A stretch of 64,000 nt of DNA from Microcystis aeruginosa NIES-4325 (GCF_008974145.1 NZ_BJKP01000016.1:1-64000); one strand, 5' to 3'; shown: positions 48,281 to 57,628, numbered from the stretch's first letter. Notes: generated by a model from the sequence alone, not told the origin. Numbers and translations: made by a program.

Positions 48281-48561
48281 GTAATGTCTGGTGGTAGTGA
48301 TGGAGGCTTAATCCTTTGCTTTGCCGTGCATTGTAGTCATGGATAAAATACCAAAAGGCTCCCCAAGGTGATTCTCCATTTTTTTAGAGAAAGATAGACT
48401 CTGTCTCACCAACCAAGAAATCCGGCTCTTCTCGACTTTGTGTGATAATTTTTGCTTATAGAATCGTGAAATGTTTACTGGGAAAGACTTTTAGGACTAT
48501 TTTGCTCAAGAAACTATCAGTCTAAATCTCGTTTCCACACAGAAACCAGAAGAGCCGAAAA

Positions 48562-48730
48562 TCGGCTCTTATCGACCTTGTGTGATAAGTTTAAATTATA
48601 TAAGAGCGATCAATCTTCGTGTCCTTTGTGTCTTTGTGGTTCGTTCCACTCGGTCTCGCGTAGCGAGCGCGTTGCGACCGCCAGCAGGACTGTATCTTAG
48701 AATACATTTTACCCACCAAACCCAAGAGAG
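48562..48730. repeat. Interspersed repeat, copy 3, with a nested insertion
   Basis: Same blocks as 41641-41784. Between CCACT and CGCCAGCAGG, where copy 2 has only five bases, this copy carries an extra ~28 bases with the palindromic stretch CTCGCGTAGCGAGCGCG (48653-48671). It therefore shows a short repeat inserted into another repeat. Confidence 0.85.
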
Positions 48731-48966
48731 TCCAGACAGGAGCCAGAAAAAGGTATTGATCAGAAAAATCATGATCAAGCTAGAGGTTTAAAGACTGATC
48801 GGGTTCCAATTATTTTTATTAATAAATATTTTACACAATTCATACCGGATAAGCAACAGGGCTACGGCACTACTACTAAATCATTACCAGAAAAAGTAAA
48901 CACGATGTTTTAATCGGAGTGTCTAGAGGTTGTTTGTCACAGCCATTAAGAGTAAAAATCTCTGAA

Positions 48967-49000
48967 GGATTCCCGTCCGTTTTACGGCGGGGAGTGTCAA
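48967..49000 (+). repeat. IS200/IS605-type right-end relic
   Basis: GGATTCCCGTCCGT, TTT, ACGGCGGGGAGTGTCAA forms a hairpin (CCCGTCCGT/ACGGCGGG) and ends GAGTGTCAA, the usual right end of cyanobacterial IS605-family elements. The TnpB relic at 15452-15799 ends in the same GGGAGTGTCAAA. No tnpB frame remains here. Confidence 0.65.
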
Positions 49001-49011
49001 ACTAGAGAATA

Positions 49012-49456
49012 GGAGAGAGTTGGTCTAGAGGTTGCGGGATCATTTTATCAATGATTCCGAGGAAAGTCCGAACTCCCGAAAGACCACACTTGCTGGATAA
49101 CGTCCAGTGCGCGCGAGCGTGAGGATAGTGCCACAGAAAAATACCGCCCCCTTTTTTCAGTGATCAGTAAATAGTAACGAAAGTAAATTGACTGATAACT
49201 GACAACTGATTGGGGGTAAGGGTGCAAAGGTGCGGTAAGAGCGCACCAGCAGTATCGAGAGGTACTGGCTCGGTAAACCCCGGTGGGGAGCAAGGTGGAG
49301 GGACAAAGGTTGGTCTTTTTCCTGTCCCGTTTTTAGGAACCGCTTGAGGTAATTGGTGACAATTATCCCAGATAGATAACCTCTATTCCAACAAAGGTAA
49401 AAGCGATTTTACTGCTGTTGGGAAATACAGAATTCGGCTTATGTCTGACTCTCTCC
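49012..49456 (+). ncRNA. rnpB: RNase P RNA
   Basis: The catalytic RNA that trims tRNA 5' ends. P1 forms from GGAGAGAGT (49012-49020) and ACTCTCTCC (49448-49456). The universal P4 strand GAGGAAAGTCCG is at 49059-49070, the GTGCCACAGAAA block follows near 49128, the GGTAAACCCC region near 49273 and the ACAGAATTCGGCTTATG block near 49428. About 445 nt, at the long end for cyanobacteria because of a repeat inserted at 49158-49210. Ends are set from pairing and may be off by a few bases. Confidence 0.93.
49158..49210 (+). repeat. Repeat-derived insert in a variable helix of rnpB
   Basis: Between CCCCC (49147-49151) and GGGGG (49212-49216), which can pair, the RNA carries CAGTGATCAGTAAATAGTAA and later ACTGATAACTGACAACTGAT. 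These are the same units found as intergenic repeats at 12606, 46030 and 51915. The insert seems to extend a peripheral stem without touching the core. Confidence 0.8.
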
Positions 49457-49635
49457 TTGATCAGTAATCAGTAATCAGTAATCAGGAGTCAGGAGTCAGG
49501 AGATAGGAGATTGCTTTTATTTATTCTCCCCCCGCAACGGCTCGACTGAGCTTCGCCGAACGTCCGAACGTCGCGCGCGAAGTGGTCTCCCCATCTCTCC
49601 ACACCCCACACCCCGCTCCCCATCTCCCCGCTCCC

Positions 49636-50340
49636 ATGTCCTTAAGTGATCCGCGTCGCCAAAAACAATTAAAAACCCTAGTGGAAAAGCTGGGGTTATC
49701 GGCTGATGTCCCCATCAGGTGGGACTTATTGGATTTAGCTCTAACTCATCCCAGTGTTTCCCGTGATAAGAATTATGAACAATTGGAATTTGTGGGCGAT
49801 TCTGTGGTAAGACTTGTGGCGGCGGAGGTATTGTTAGAAACCTATCCAGAGGCGCTAGTGGGAGAATTTGCCGCCCTGCGATCGATGATGGTTAGCGATC
49901 GCACTCTGGCGGAATTTGCGGATCGCTACGGTTTCGAGCGTTATTTGTTGGTATCAAGTAGTACAAGTATTGATCGAGCAGGGCGAATTTCCCGACTAGC
50001 AGACGCTTTTGAGGCAGTTTTGGGGGCATTATATCTTAGTACGCAGACTATGGTTTTAGTGCGTTCTTGGTTAGATGAACCACTACTGGAAAAAGCGGCC
50101 GAAATTCGTCGAGATCCGGCCCGACAGAATTATAAGGATGCCTTGCAGGAGTGGACACAAGCAACATACAAAAAACTGCCGCAATACTTAGTCAAAGAAA
50201 TCAAAGGTTTAGATCAAGAGCGTTTTTGTGCGGAAGTGTGGTTAAATGAGCAGAAATTAGGAGTGGGAACAGGCAGAAGCAAAAAAGCGGCGGAACAGGC
50301 AGCGGCTAAATCGGCTTTTCTAGAAGTGGTTAAAGGCTAA
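49636..50340 (+). CDS. rnc: Ribonuclease III
   Basis: 234 residues from ATG 49636; the 18 codons upstream in the same frame (HTPHPAPHLPAPM) are repeat-derived. It cuts double-stranded RNA in rRNA and mRNA processing. The RNase III signature is YEQLEFVGDSVVRLVAAEVL, with acidic residues also at DAFEAVLGALYLS. A double-stranded RNA-binding domain follows (KDALQEWTQATYKKLPQYLV to GRSKKAAEQAAAKSAFLE). It lies 180 bp downstream of rnpB, two RNA-processing genes in a row. Confidence 0.95.
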   Translation: MSLSDPRRQKQLKTLVEKLGLSADVPIRWDLLDLALTHPSVSRDKNYEQLEFVGDSVVRLVAAEVLLETYPEALVGEFAALRSMMVSDRTLAEFADRYGFERYLLVSSSTSIDRAGRISRLADAFEAVLGALYLSTQTMVLVRSWLDEPLLEKAAEIRRDPARQNYKDALQEWTQATYKKLPQYLVKEIKGLDQERFCAEVWLNEQKLGVGTGRSKKAAEQAAAKSAFLEVVKG

Positions 50341-50356
50341 ATGAAGGTATTTTTGC

Positions 50357-51427
50357 CTAACGGACAAATTGCCAGAGGCGAATTTTAAAATCATAATTAC
50401 CACTAGCCAAATACTGCCCATCGGGACTAAAAGCCAGGGACTCCACCCAGTCGGAATTATTATCAAACCAGGCCAACTGTTTACCCGTCGTCACATCCCA
50501 TAAACGCACACCGTCATTACTGGCACTAGCGAGAATTTGTCCGTTAGGATGGAGTGCGAGGGAACGGATTCGGTCCGTATGACCGATGAGGGTAAATAAT
50601 AACTTATTATTGCTCGTATCCCAGATTTTAATCGTGCGGTCTAAGCTACCTGTAATTAAATTTTTACCGTCGGGAGTGTATAAAAGCTTGCTAACCGCTT
50701 GGGGATGGGCGGAAAATTTCGACAAAAATTTGCCCTCGCGGATGTCCCAAAAATGTACCTCACCGTCTTCATGACCACTAGCCAGGGTGACACCATCGGA
50801 TTTCACCCCTAGGGAATAAACAAAATTACCCACCCAATTTAAACGATAGAGGGGACGGCGGGGAGGTTGCACTGTCCAGAGGCGAATTCCTTCCAAACCA
50901 CCACTAATTAAGGTTTTACCATCGGGAGTAACGGTGAGGGCGAGGACAGTATTACCGTGTTCGAGGGCAATTCCTAAATACTTGCCTTCCACCATATTCC
51001 AAAAATTAATGGAACCATCTGAACCGCTACTAACTAATAATCTTTCGTTGGGACTAATGGCTAAAGCTTTGACGCTGGTTCTTTGGGCGCGAGTTTGGGA
51101 GACTTTTTGCCCTGTTTTTACTGACCAAATTCTCAGGAGGGGATCCGTATCACTACCACCAGCGAGAACCAATTGGTTATCGGGACTGAAAATCAGGGCA
51201 TTAGGGGTGGATTGTTGTCCTTCTAAGGTTTTAGCGAGGGTAAGTCTGCCTAAACCTTCTACTAGGATAGTTTCTGGGGTTTTTTCGCCACTTTCAGCTG
51301 CGGGTTTAGCCGGGGCAATGGGACTTTGGGCCTGACTAAGCTGATGTTCTCCCATTGTCAGCGTGGTTAAGACACTGACTACAATTGCCCCGACAAGTTT
51401 CTCCCCACCCATCAATCGGAATTTCAT
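50357..51427 (-). CDS. Exported WD40-repeat protein
   Basis: 356 residues. N-terminal membrane/signal segment (LVGAIVVSVLTTLTMG, cleavage likely before about 33), then seven WD40 units forming one propeller, e.g. LLRIWSVKTGQKVS, GSINFWNMVEGKYLG, GEVHFWDIREGKFLS, RTIKIWDTSNNKLLFTLIGH, DGVRLWDVTTGKQLAW and FKIRLWQFVR at the end. Such propellers serve as binding platforms; the partner is unknown. Convergent with rnc, 16 bp apart. Confidence 0.9.
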   Translation of the reverse strand: MKFRLMGGEKLVGAIVVSVLTTLTMGEHQLSQAQSPIAPAKPAAESGEKTPETILVEGLGRLTLAKTLEGQQSTPNALIFSPDNQLVLAGGSDTDPLLRIWSVKTGQKVSQTRAQRTSVKALAISPNERLLVSSGSDGSINFWNMVEGKYLGIALEHGNTVLALTVTPDGKTLISGGLEGIRLWTVQPPRRPLYRLNWVGNFVYSLGVKSDGVTLASGHEDGEVHFWDIREGKFLSKFSAHPQAVSKLLYTPDGKNLITGSLDRTIKIWDTSNNKLLFTLIGHTDRIRSLALHPNGQILASASNDGVRLWDVTTGKQLAWFDNNSDWVESLAFSPDGQYLASGNYDFKIRLWQFVR

Positions 51428-51506
51428 AAATTTATTTGAATATTAACGGTGCTATAGATTTTAGCCTTTGAGAGGATTGATTGCCAAGCAAGGTCAGATT
51501 TTTGAG

Positions 51507-51800
51507 CTAAGAAGGTCGATTTTTTTCGTTTTTCAGGGTTGGTAAAGCCACTTGACCCGATTGGGGCGGTAAATAGTATCTTGCTGCTTCTTCTCTGTTG
51601 ATTTGCTTGGTTTTTTGGCCCTGTTGCCACCTGGCGAAGATAGCGATCGCCATAATCGTTGCCCCTAAGGATAGCAGTGTCCATCTTTGTCCTAGAACCC
51701 CGATGATGACATCTACTGCCGCTGCGGTAAAGATAAAGCTAGTTATTGGTTCTTGACGGTAAGCTTTCTTGAGAAAACGCGGCCAGAGGAGATTACTCAT
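51507..51800 (-). CDS. Hypothetical small membrane protein
   Basis: 97 residues with two membrane helices (ITSFIFTAAAVDVIIGVLG and TLLSLGATIMAIAIFARWQQ), then a soluble tail KTKQINREEAARYYLPPQSG. It resembles small conserved cyanobacterial membrane proteins, but I cannot name the family. It precedes the WD40 gene on the same strand by 79 bp. ATG 51800. Confidence 0.7.
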   Translation of the reverse strand: MSNLLWPRFLKKAYRQEPITSFIFTAAAVDVIIGVLGQRWTLLSLGATIMAIAIFARWQQGQKTKQINREEAARYYLPPQSGQVALPTLKNEKNRPS

Positions 51801-52344
51801 TTTATCTATTATTTCTACGGTTTCGATAATTCCAGCTTATCCTATCACCCTGAAAAATGTTGTCGATCGGGTCAGGGGAGTTTTCAGTGTTGCCAAAGGC
51901 ACGGCGTAGCCGTCCAGTAAACAGTAAACAGTAATCAGTAAACTGTGAAAAGACATTAGGCAACACCGTCGCTAAAAGTGAGGAAACCTCTTGCATAATT
52001 AATTTTTGAGGGTTCAAAAACGTCAAAAATAAGGATTAAATGGCCTAAAATCGGTAAATAGACCATTTAATTGATTATTATTCATTCTTAATTCTGCTGA
52101 CTACTGGCTACTGGCTACTGACTCCTAACCCTAACAACAATTTTTGATTTTTACAAGAGGTCTAGGGTTTTCACCCCGACATTTGAGATAAAGATCAAGT
52201 ATGACGGGATTTGGCATCATTCCCAGACGACCAGCTACTGTGCCGCTTCTGGCGTTGCCTGTTTCCTAAAACCACCAGACTTCGTACCTCATTATTAAGA
52301 TAACTGCTATAGGAGAAAGGCTGTAAATTTGTTCTCATCCCCTT
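51801..52344. other. 544 bp repeat-rich gap
   Basis: No supported gene. It contains the palindromic bit GGCACGGCGTAGCCGTCC (51898-51915), CAGTAAACAGTAAACAGTAATCAGT tandem units after it, CTACTGGCTACTGGCTACTG (near 52100), and the repeat at 52279-52311. Confidence 0.6.
52279..52311. repeat. 33-bp repeat, copy 1
   Basis: ACTTCGTACCTCATTATTAA, GATAACTGCTATA: identical over 33 bases to 60866-60898, in the same orientation. Here it ends 33 bp before the stop of the MscS-CNBD gene. Confidence 0.85.
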
Positions 52345-53760
52345 TTAAGCCGTAAAAAAGCTCTTTAACCGTTGTCGCAGCCAAGAGACGGGATTTTTCA
52401 GGTCTTCCGAGTCTAAAAGACCCATTTCTCGCAATTTCTGCTGACATTCGCGCAATTCCTCTTGACGTTGGGCGAGTGCCTGAGTGAATTCCTCCGCTAG
52501 AGCCGGATAAGTAGTGATAAGATGCTGAAAACCCTGACGATCGAGCAAAAATAACAAGGTTTCCCCCACTGCTTGCATAGTGGTGGGATAGGGAACCTCT
52601 AATATTAACGGTAATTCCCCAAAATATTGCCCTTTATTAAAAGTAAAAATTTTACGACTGATTTTATCGTTTTCATAAAAAGCATCCACTTGTCCCTGCA
52701 AAACAATACAGAAATAATTAGTTCTTTCTCCCTGTCTAATTAAAATCTCCCCGTCCTGGAGATGTTGACGACAACCCATTTCAATTAATACACGCAATTG
52801 CAGATCGTTAAAATGTTTAAAGTAACTCACCTCCAATAACATTTCTTTTAACGATAGCGGTTTTGCAGGTTTAACTATCTCCTGATCCTGTTCCTTAACT
52901 GCCTCAAAACTGTCGGTATTATGCAACCATAACTCTCGCTGGGGAAAAGGAATCGTTATGCCCCGATGACGCAGATTATGCTCGATAATGAAGTGTAGGG
53001 AACTTCTCAGAAAAACGGCCTGTTCGACTTTTTCCACCCATACCCACAACTCAAAATTTAAAGCACTATCACCAAAACCGTTAAAAATCACCTTGGGAAG
53101 CGGATTAAAGGCAATTTCTCCCGACATATAGGCTGATTGCAGCAGAATTTCCGTTACTATCAAAGGATCCGTACCGTAGGCAACTCCCACCGGTACAATA
53201 ACTCGAATGCGCGAGTCGGTATAATGCCAATTCTGGACGCGATTGCTAGTTAGGATTGTGTTAGGAACGATTAACTCTGCACCATCAACAGTGCGAATGG
53301 TGGTAGAACGAATCGATATTTCCCGGATATAACCCTTTGTTTGCTCAAATTCGATAAAATCGCCCACTTTTAACTTGCGTTCCACCAACAAAGTTAAACC
53401 ACTGGTGAGATTTTTGGTTAACTCCTGCAAACCGAAACCGATACCCACCCCCAAACCACCGGCTAAAACAGCGATCGAAGCGAGATTGAATCCAGTCAAT
53501 TGTAGGGCGATAATATAACCAAAAGCCCCAAAAGCAAAACTAGCCAGAGTTGCGATCGCTTCTCGATTACCCTCATCAAAACCAATACTTTTCAGCAGAC
53601 GATTTTTTAGTAAACTTTTAAAAGCGATCGTCAGACAGGTGACAAGAATAAACAGTACAAGAGTACCAATAATCCAACCGAGAGTGATCGACACACCCCC
53701 AGCGCGCCAAAGGGGAGTGTTAAAAAAGGGCGTTAACCAAGCTGAGGGAGAGAAAGTCAT
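52345..53760 (-). CDS. MscS channel fused to a cyclic-nucleotide-binding-like domain
   Basis: 471 residues. Three N-terminal membrane helices with the MscS pore helix (SIAVLAGGLGVGIGFGLQE), the MscS beta domain (RKLKVGDFIEFEQTKGYIRE; VPNTILTSNRVQNW), then a cNMP-binding-like domain (about 315-430: LQDGEILIRQGERTNYFCIV to FGELPLILEVPYPTTMQAV). The usual Arg of the phosphate-binding cassette (RxA) is replaced by Pro-Tyr-Pro-Thr, so ligand binding may be altered. A coiled C-terminus (EFTQALAQRQEELRECQQKL) follows. Upstream of it, the nitroreductase gene is only 9 bp away. Confidence 0.93.
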   Translation of the reverse strand: MTFSPSAWLTPFFNTPLWRAGGVSITLGWIIGTLVLFILVTCLTIAFKSLLKNRLLKSIGFDEGNREAIATLASFAFGAFGYIIALQLTGFNLASIAVLAGGLGVGIGFGLQELTKNLTSGLTLLVERKLKVGDFIEFEQTKGYIREISIRSTTIRTVDGAELIVPNTILTSNRVQNWHYTDSRIRVIVPVGVAYGTDPLIVTEILLQSAYMSGEIAFNPLPKVIFNGFGDSALNFELWVWVEKVEQAVFLRSSLHFIIEHNLRHRGITIPFPQRELWLHNTDSFEAVKEQDQEIVKPAKPLSLKEMLLEVSYFKHFNDLQLRVLIEMGCRQHLQDGEILIRQGERTNYFCIVLQGQVDAFYENDKISRKIFTFNKGQYFGELPLILEVPYPTTMQAVGETLLFLLDRQGFQHLITTYPALAEEFTQALAQRQEELRECQQKLREMGLLDSEDLKNPVSWLRQRLKSFFTA

Positions 53761-53769
53761 CGCTAAAGT

Positions 53770-54420
53770 TTAGATTTGATAGGGATTACCCAAGCGATCC
53801 ACAAAAACATTGTAATCTAAGGGTAAACGCCCCGGATTAAGCCGCGGTTCCGCCGCGTAACCGATGGGAACGACAACAGCGATCGCCAGATGGGGATGAT
53901 CGGCAGCACCGATCACAGCTTTTACCTTGTCCTCAATCCAACCGTTGAGAAAACAACTAGATAAACCGAGACTTTCGGCAGCTAAAACCAGATGAGTAGC
54001 GGCGATCATCGCATCTTTAATCGCGTATTCCCGGGTTTTTTCGCCCAAATCCTTTTGAAATCCTGGGATTGCCTGTTTAAAATATTTTACCGTGCCTTCG
54101 CTCCAAGCACCCGTACTGAGAGCCTGTTCATAGATAGGAGTTAGATCTCCTCCTCCTGCGGCAGCATCGGCAGCGAAAACAAAAGTAACCGGCGCTTGGA
54201 TAATTTGCTTTTGTCCCCAAGCGGCCTCGGCTAAAGCAGCCTTTTGTGCCTCATCTTGTACTAAAATAATTCGCCAATCTTGGATGTTGAAACTACTAGG
54301 TGCGGCAACGGTTAATTCTACTAGGGTTTTCAGTAGTTCTGGGGCGATCGGATCGGTGGTAAAAGTTTTAATAGAACGACGTTGATTAATAGCCGTGGGA
54401 ACATCGAGAGGCAAGGTCAT
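53770..54420 (-). CDS. Nitroreductase-family flavoprotein
   Basis: 216 residues. FMN-binding nitroreductase fold: AINQRRSIKTFTTDPIAPEL at the N-terminus (phosphate-binding Arg-Arg-Ser), AAPSSFNIQDWRIILV, and the C-terminal loop VPIGYAAEPRLNPGRLPLD. Such enzymes reduce nitro or quinone groups with NAD(P)H; the natural substrate is unknown. It lies 9 bp upstream of the MscS-CNBD gene, so the two are probably co-transcribed. Confidence 0.92.
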   Translation of the reverse strand: MTLPLDVPTAINQRRSIKTFTTDPIAPELLKTLVELTVAAPSSFNIQDWRIILVQDEAQKAALAEAAWGQKQIIQAPVTFVFAADAAAGGGDLTPIYEQALSTGAWSEGTVKYFKQAIPGFQKDLGEKTREYAIKDAMIAATHLVLAAESLGLSSCFLNGWIEDKVKAVIGAADHPHLAIAVVVPIGYAAEPRLNPGRLPLDYNVFVDRLGNPYQI

Positions 54421-54626
54421 AAAGTCAGTTGATTGAGTTACATATGCCTAATTATTATAAGGTCAAGCTATCAGCCTCAGACTTCGGTGTGACAAAACAG
54501 AAATAGTAAAACATCAGGGTTAAATTGTGGCAGTCAGGAAAAGATCCACTATACTGTTAAACTTAAACAGGTCATAACCCAATGACCATCTAGCTATAAT
54601 CATGTCACCGCCACAAAGATCATTTT

Positions 54627-56051
54627 ATGCTTTCTGAGCCGGAACCGAGGGACACCCTCACTACTCCCACCGTCAATATGGGCGATCAAAGTACCGATAT
54701 CAAGCCAATTTTAGCCTTAAAAGAGTTAGTCGCCAGTTTATATCGCGAACAAAACAAAATTCAAAATCTCTTAAGTTCTCTCGGTTTTGCCCTGCGGAGT
54801 TTCAATAATTTAAACCAATTCCTCGACCTTACCCCCTTGATGGCCGCACGAGTGGCAGATGCGGAGGGAGGGGCGTTGATTTTGAGCAAAAATAACGGTC
54901 AAGTGGCCCTCGATCAACTGCATTGCCAGGATAATCAAATTAATGGGGAACTACGCCGACAATTAGAGGCAATTATCCGACAATTAAACCAAGAAGCGGC
55001 ACTTGAGAATAAAAATAATCGATCGCTTCTCGATAGTCTCGACCATAAAATCCGGCAAACTCTCGGACAGGGTACACAGGTTTATAGTACCCCTGTTTTG
55101 GTAAAAAATAGTGAACGGGGACGTTTATACGTTTTCAGTCGCGATCCCGATTATGGTTGGACACCCACCCGTCGTAAACTGCTGCAGCTAGTGGCCGATC
55201 AAACGGCGGTGGCTATAGCTAATAATGAATTAACGATCGAATTACGGGCCAAGGAACGTCAGGATCGAGAGTTAGAAATCGCTGCCGAAATCCAAAATCG
55301 TCTTTTACCCCGGCAATGTCCGAAAATTCAGGGGGTAGAATTGGCAGCCCACTGCAAAACGGCTAATCGCGTTGGTGGCGATTATTATGATTTTATCCCC
55401 TGCAACTACGATCAATTTAAACCGGCAACGGAGGCGGAAAGGGAAGCTAGTACCGCTCCTTGGAGTATAGTCATCGGTGATGTCATGGGTAAAGGTGTCC
55501 CAGCAGGATTATTGATGACCATGACCCGGGGAATGTTGCGAGCGGAAGTGTTAAATCGTCACTCCCCGGCCCAGATTTTGCGTCATCTTAATCGGGTTAT
55601 GTATGCCGATCTCGATAATTCTCATCGTTTCGTCACATTATTTTATTCCGAGTATGATCCCCTGACGCACCGTCTTGGCTACAGCAATGCTGCCCATTAT
55701 CCCACCCTCTGGTGGCGTGCTAAAACGGGAGAGTTAGAGTCTCTCGACACGGAAGGGACATTAGTTGGTTTAGAGGCCGATTCCATCTATGATGATGCCC
55801 AAGTGCAATTAGAAGCGGGAGATACGCTGATTTATTATACCGATGGCTTTACCGATGCAGTCAACTCGAAAGGGGAAAGATTTGATCAGAAAAATTGGCT
55901 ATCGGCAGTTAAAGAAGCCTGTCAACAGTACAACGATCCTGAACAGATTCTAAAATATTTATTTGGAAAAGTGGACGCTTTTACTGGGTTGGAAAATGAC
56001 AGTAGTGACGATATGACTTTAGTAGTTATGCGAGTGAAATCGGAGGAATAA
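54627..56051 (+). CDS. GAF-domain SpoIIE/PP2C-type protein phosphatase
   Basis: 474 residues. N-terminal GAF domain (about 50-200, VADAEGGALILSKNNGQVAL to LLQLVADQTAVAIANNELT), a short helical linker (LRAKERQDRELEIAAEIQNR) and a SpoIIE-type PP2C domain (about 235-472) with metal-site motifs NRVGGDYYDF, VIGDVMGKGVPAGLL, and TDGFTDAVN and the final SSDDMTLVVMRV. These RsbU-like phosphatases control anti-sigma antagonists or other partners; none lies next to it. Confidence 0.93.
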   Translation: MLSEPEPRDTLTTPTVNMGDQSTDIKPILALKELVASLYREQNKIQNLLSSLGFALRSFNNLNQFLDLTPLMAARVADAEGGALILSKNNGQVALDQLHCQDNQINGELRRQLEAIIRQLNQEAALENKNNRSLLDSLDHKIRQTLGQGTQVYSTPVLVKNSERGRLYVFSRDPDYGWTPTRRKLLQLVADQTAVAIANNELTIELRAKERQDRELEIAAEIQNRLLPRQCPKIQGVELAAHCKTANRVGGDYYDFIPCNYDQFKPATEAEREASTAPWSIVIGDVMGKGVPAGLLMTMTRGMLRAEVLNRHSPAQILRHLNRVMYADLDNSHRFVTLFYSEYDPLTHRLGYSNAAHYPTLWWRAKTGELESLDTEGTLVGLEADSIYDDAQVQLEAGDTLIYYTDGFTDAVNSKGERFDQKNWLSAVKEACQQYNDPEQILKYLFGKVDAFTGLENDSSDDMTLVVMRVKSEE

Positions 56052-56079
56052 ATCATCATTACCTAGCTCATAAATGAGC

Positions 56080-57321
56080 CTAATTCGGCTCCTGCCAAGG
56101 AGCAAATAAAGGCAATAAAGCTAACCCGGGTAAAGCGGCAATTACCGTGATTAAAAAGAACCACTGCCAACCGATCGCCTCAGCTACAACTCCGGCGGGA
56201 GCCACCAAAATATCGCGACTAAAAGCCATTAAACTCGATAAAAGTGCGAACTGAGTAGCGGTAAAACGAGCATTACAAAGACTCATTAAAAAAGCCACAA
56301 AAGCGGCAGTGACTAAGCCACCACAGAAGTTTTCAATATTAATAGCTAAGACCATAAAAGGATAATTTTGACCTAAATTTGCTAAAATAAAATAGACTAA
56401 ATTACTAATAGCTTGCAAGCCGCCAAAAATCCAGAGCGATCGATTAATTCCCCAACGACTTAACAGGGAACCACCTAATAAAACTCCCACCATAGTTGCT
56501 ATCATGCCCATGCCGCCTTGAATCGCCCCGATATCGGTTTGACTGAAACCAGTTTTTAAGAGAAAAGGAGTCACCATATTATTAACTAAAGCATCCCCTA
56601 AACGATAGAGAACAATAAAGGCGAGAATGCCGATTCCTTGACCGAATCGATAGCGTTGAAAAAACTCTTGGAAAGGCAACCAAACCGCCTCTAAAAGGGT
56701 TTGGGGAGTATCATCTCTAGGGGGAGTAGCTGGGGCGAAAAAAGACCAAATAATTGTTAAAGCCATCAATCCAGCTAGGAAAAGATAGACGAGAGGCCAG
56801 GGTTCGTGATCGGCTAAAATTAAAGCGATCGAACCGGTTAAAATTAAAGCCAAACGATAACCTAAAACCCCGATCGCTACCCCAGCACCCATCTCCCATT
56901 TTTCTAAAATATCTGTGCGATAGGCATCGTAGGCAATATCTTGGCTGGCACTAAAAAAAGCGATCAGTAAAGCATTAATTGCCAATAATTCCAAAGATTG
57001 TTTTGGTTGTTGAAAAGCCATAAAACCAATCGCTAAAGTTAAACAAACTTGAGCGATTAAAATCCAACCGCGACGACGACCAAGAAAAGGAGGAACATAG
57101 CGATCGAGTAAGGGAGACCAAAGAAATTTGAGAGAGTAGGGGAGGGCGACTAAACTAAATAAACCGATCGATTTCAGATTAACTCCTTCGGTGGTCATCC
57201 AAGCTTGCAGGGTGCGACTGGTGAGAAAAAATGGCAATCCAGAAGCGAAGCCTAAGAATAACAAAGCCGCCATTTTTTGACTGCGGAACACTTGCAAATA
57301 AGCGGAAATTTCTTTGATCAT
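56080..57321 (-). CDS. AmpG-like MFS permease
   Basis: 413 residues from ATG 57321; the frame reaches 57372 but the extra 17 residues are not family-like. About twelve membrane helices. Near the start, ALLFLGFASGLPFFLTSRTL is the signature of AmpG/PAT transporters, with FLWSPLLDRYVPPFLGRRRG and DIAYDAYRTDIL further on. AmpG imports cell-wall muropeptides; related cyanobacterial members may carry other solutes. It is convergent with the phosphatase gene. Confidence 0.88.
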   Translation of the reverse strand: MIKEISAYLQVFRSQKMAALLFLGFASGLPFFLTSRTLQAWMTTEGVNLKSIGLFSLVALPYSLKFLWSPLLDRYVPPFLGRRRGWILIAQVCLTLAIGFMAFQQPKQSLELLAINALLIAFFSASQDIAYDAYRTDILEKWEMGAGVAIGVLGYRLALILTGSIALILADHEPWPLVYLFLAGLMALTIIWSFFAPATPPRDDTPQTLLEAVWLPFQEFFQRYRFGQGIGILAFIVLYRLGDALVNNMVTPFLLKTGFSQTDIGAIQGGMGMIATMVGVLLGGSLLSRWGINRSLWIFGGLQAISNLVYFILANLGQNYPFMVLAINIENFCGGLVTAAFVAFLMSLCNARFTATQFALLSSLMAFSRDILVAPAGVVAEAIGWQWFFLITVIAALPGLALLPLFAPWQEPN

Positions 57322-57628
57322 AGAGGGGATAGGAGGATGGATTAGATTAAAGAATATAGTTAATTGACCCAAAAAGAAAGAAATTAGTTCTAACCGACAT
57401 CATCCCCTCTTAACCATTGCCCAGAGATCAAAAAAAATTCCCGAAAAAATAGCGGTCTTCCCCCCAACTGGGGCTATAGACAGTAGAATGGATGAGATTT
57501 TGATTCAGTAGTCTTGAAAAATTGCGGTCTTCTCCCTAAGATAGATGCTTGATTCTCCCAACTAGATCCCACCCCTATTTACCCTTCCCGGATAAGGACC
57601 GCCATCCCCATCTTCCCTGCCGACTCCT
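57322..57628. other. 307 bp divergent gap
   Basis: Between the AmpG-like gene and the acetyltransferase gene. GCGGTCTTC occurs twice (57452-57460, 57525-57533) within similar surroundings, a short direct repeat. No gene or clear promoter pair was identified. Confidence 0.45.

Larger units (their letters stand above)
48281..49011. other. Repeat and IS-relic zone between rfbF and rnpB
   Basis: This 731-bp gap holds two direct copies of CGGCTCTTNTCGAC-TTGTGTGATAA (48422-48447 and 48562-48587), the third copy of the interspersed repeat, and an IS200/IS605-type right end (48967-49000). A frame ending at TAA 48909-48911 (RVPIIFINKYFTQFIPDKQQ) looks protein-like but has no start and is not recognised. 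Confidence 0.6.

Noticed and set aside
48582-48791. ORFs on both strands in the repeat before rnpB
   Set aside because: They lie wholly in the interspersed repeat and its nested insertion.
48738-48911. Protein-like frame RVPIIFINKYFTQFIPDKQQ ending at TAA
   Set aside because: No start codon or family could be found, so it is mentioned only under the gap entry.
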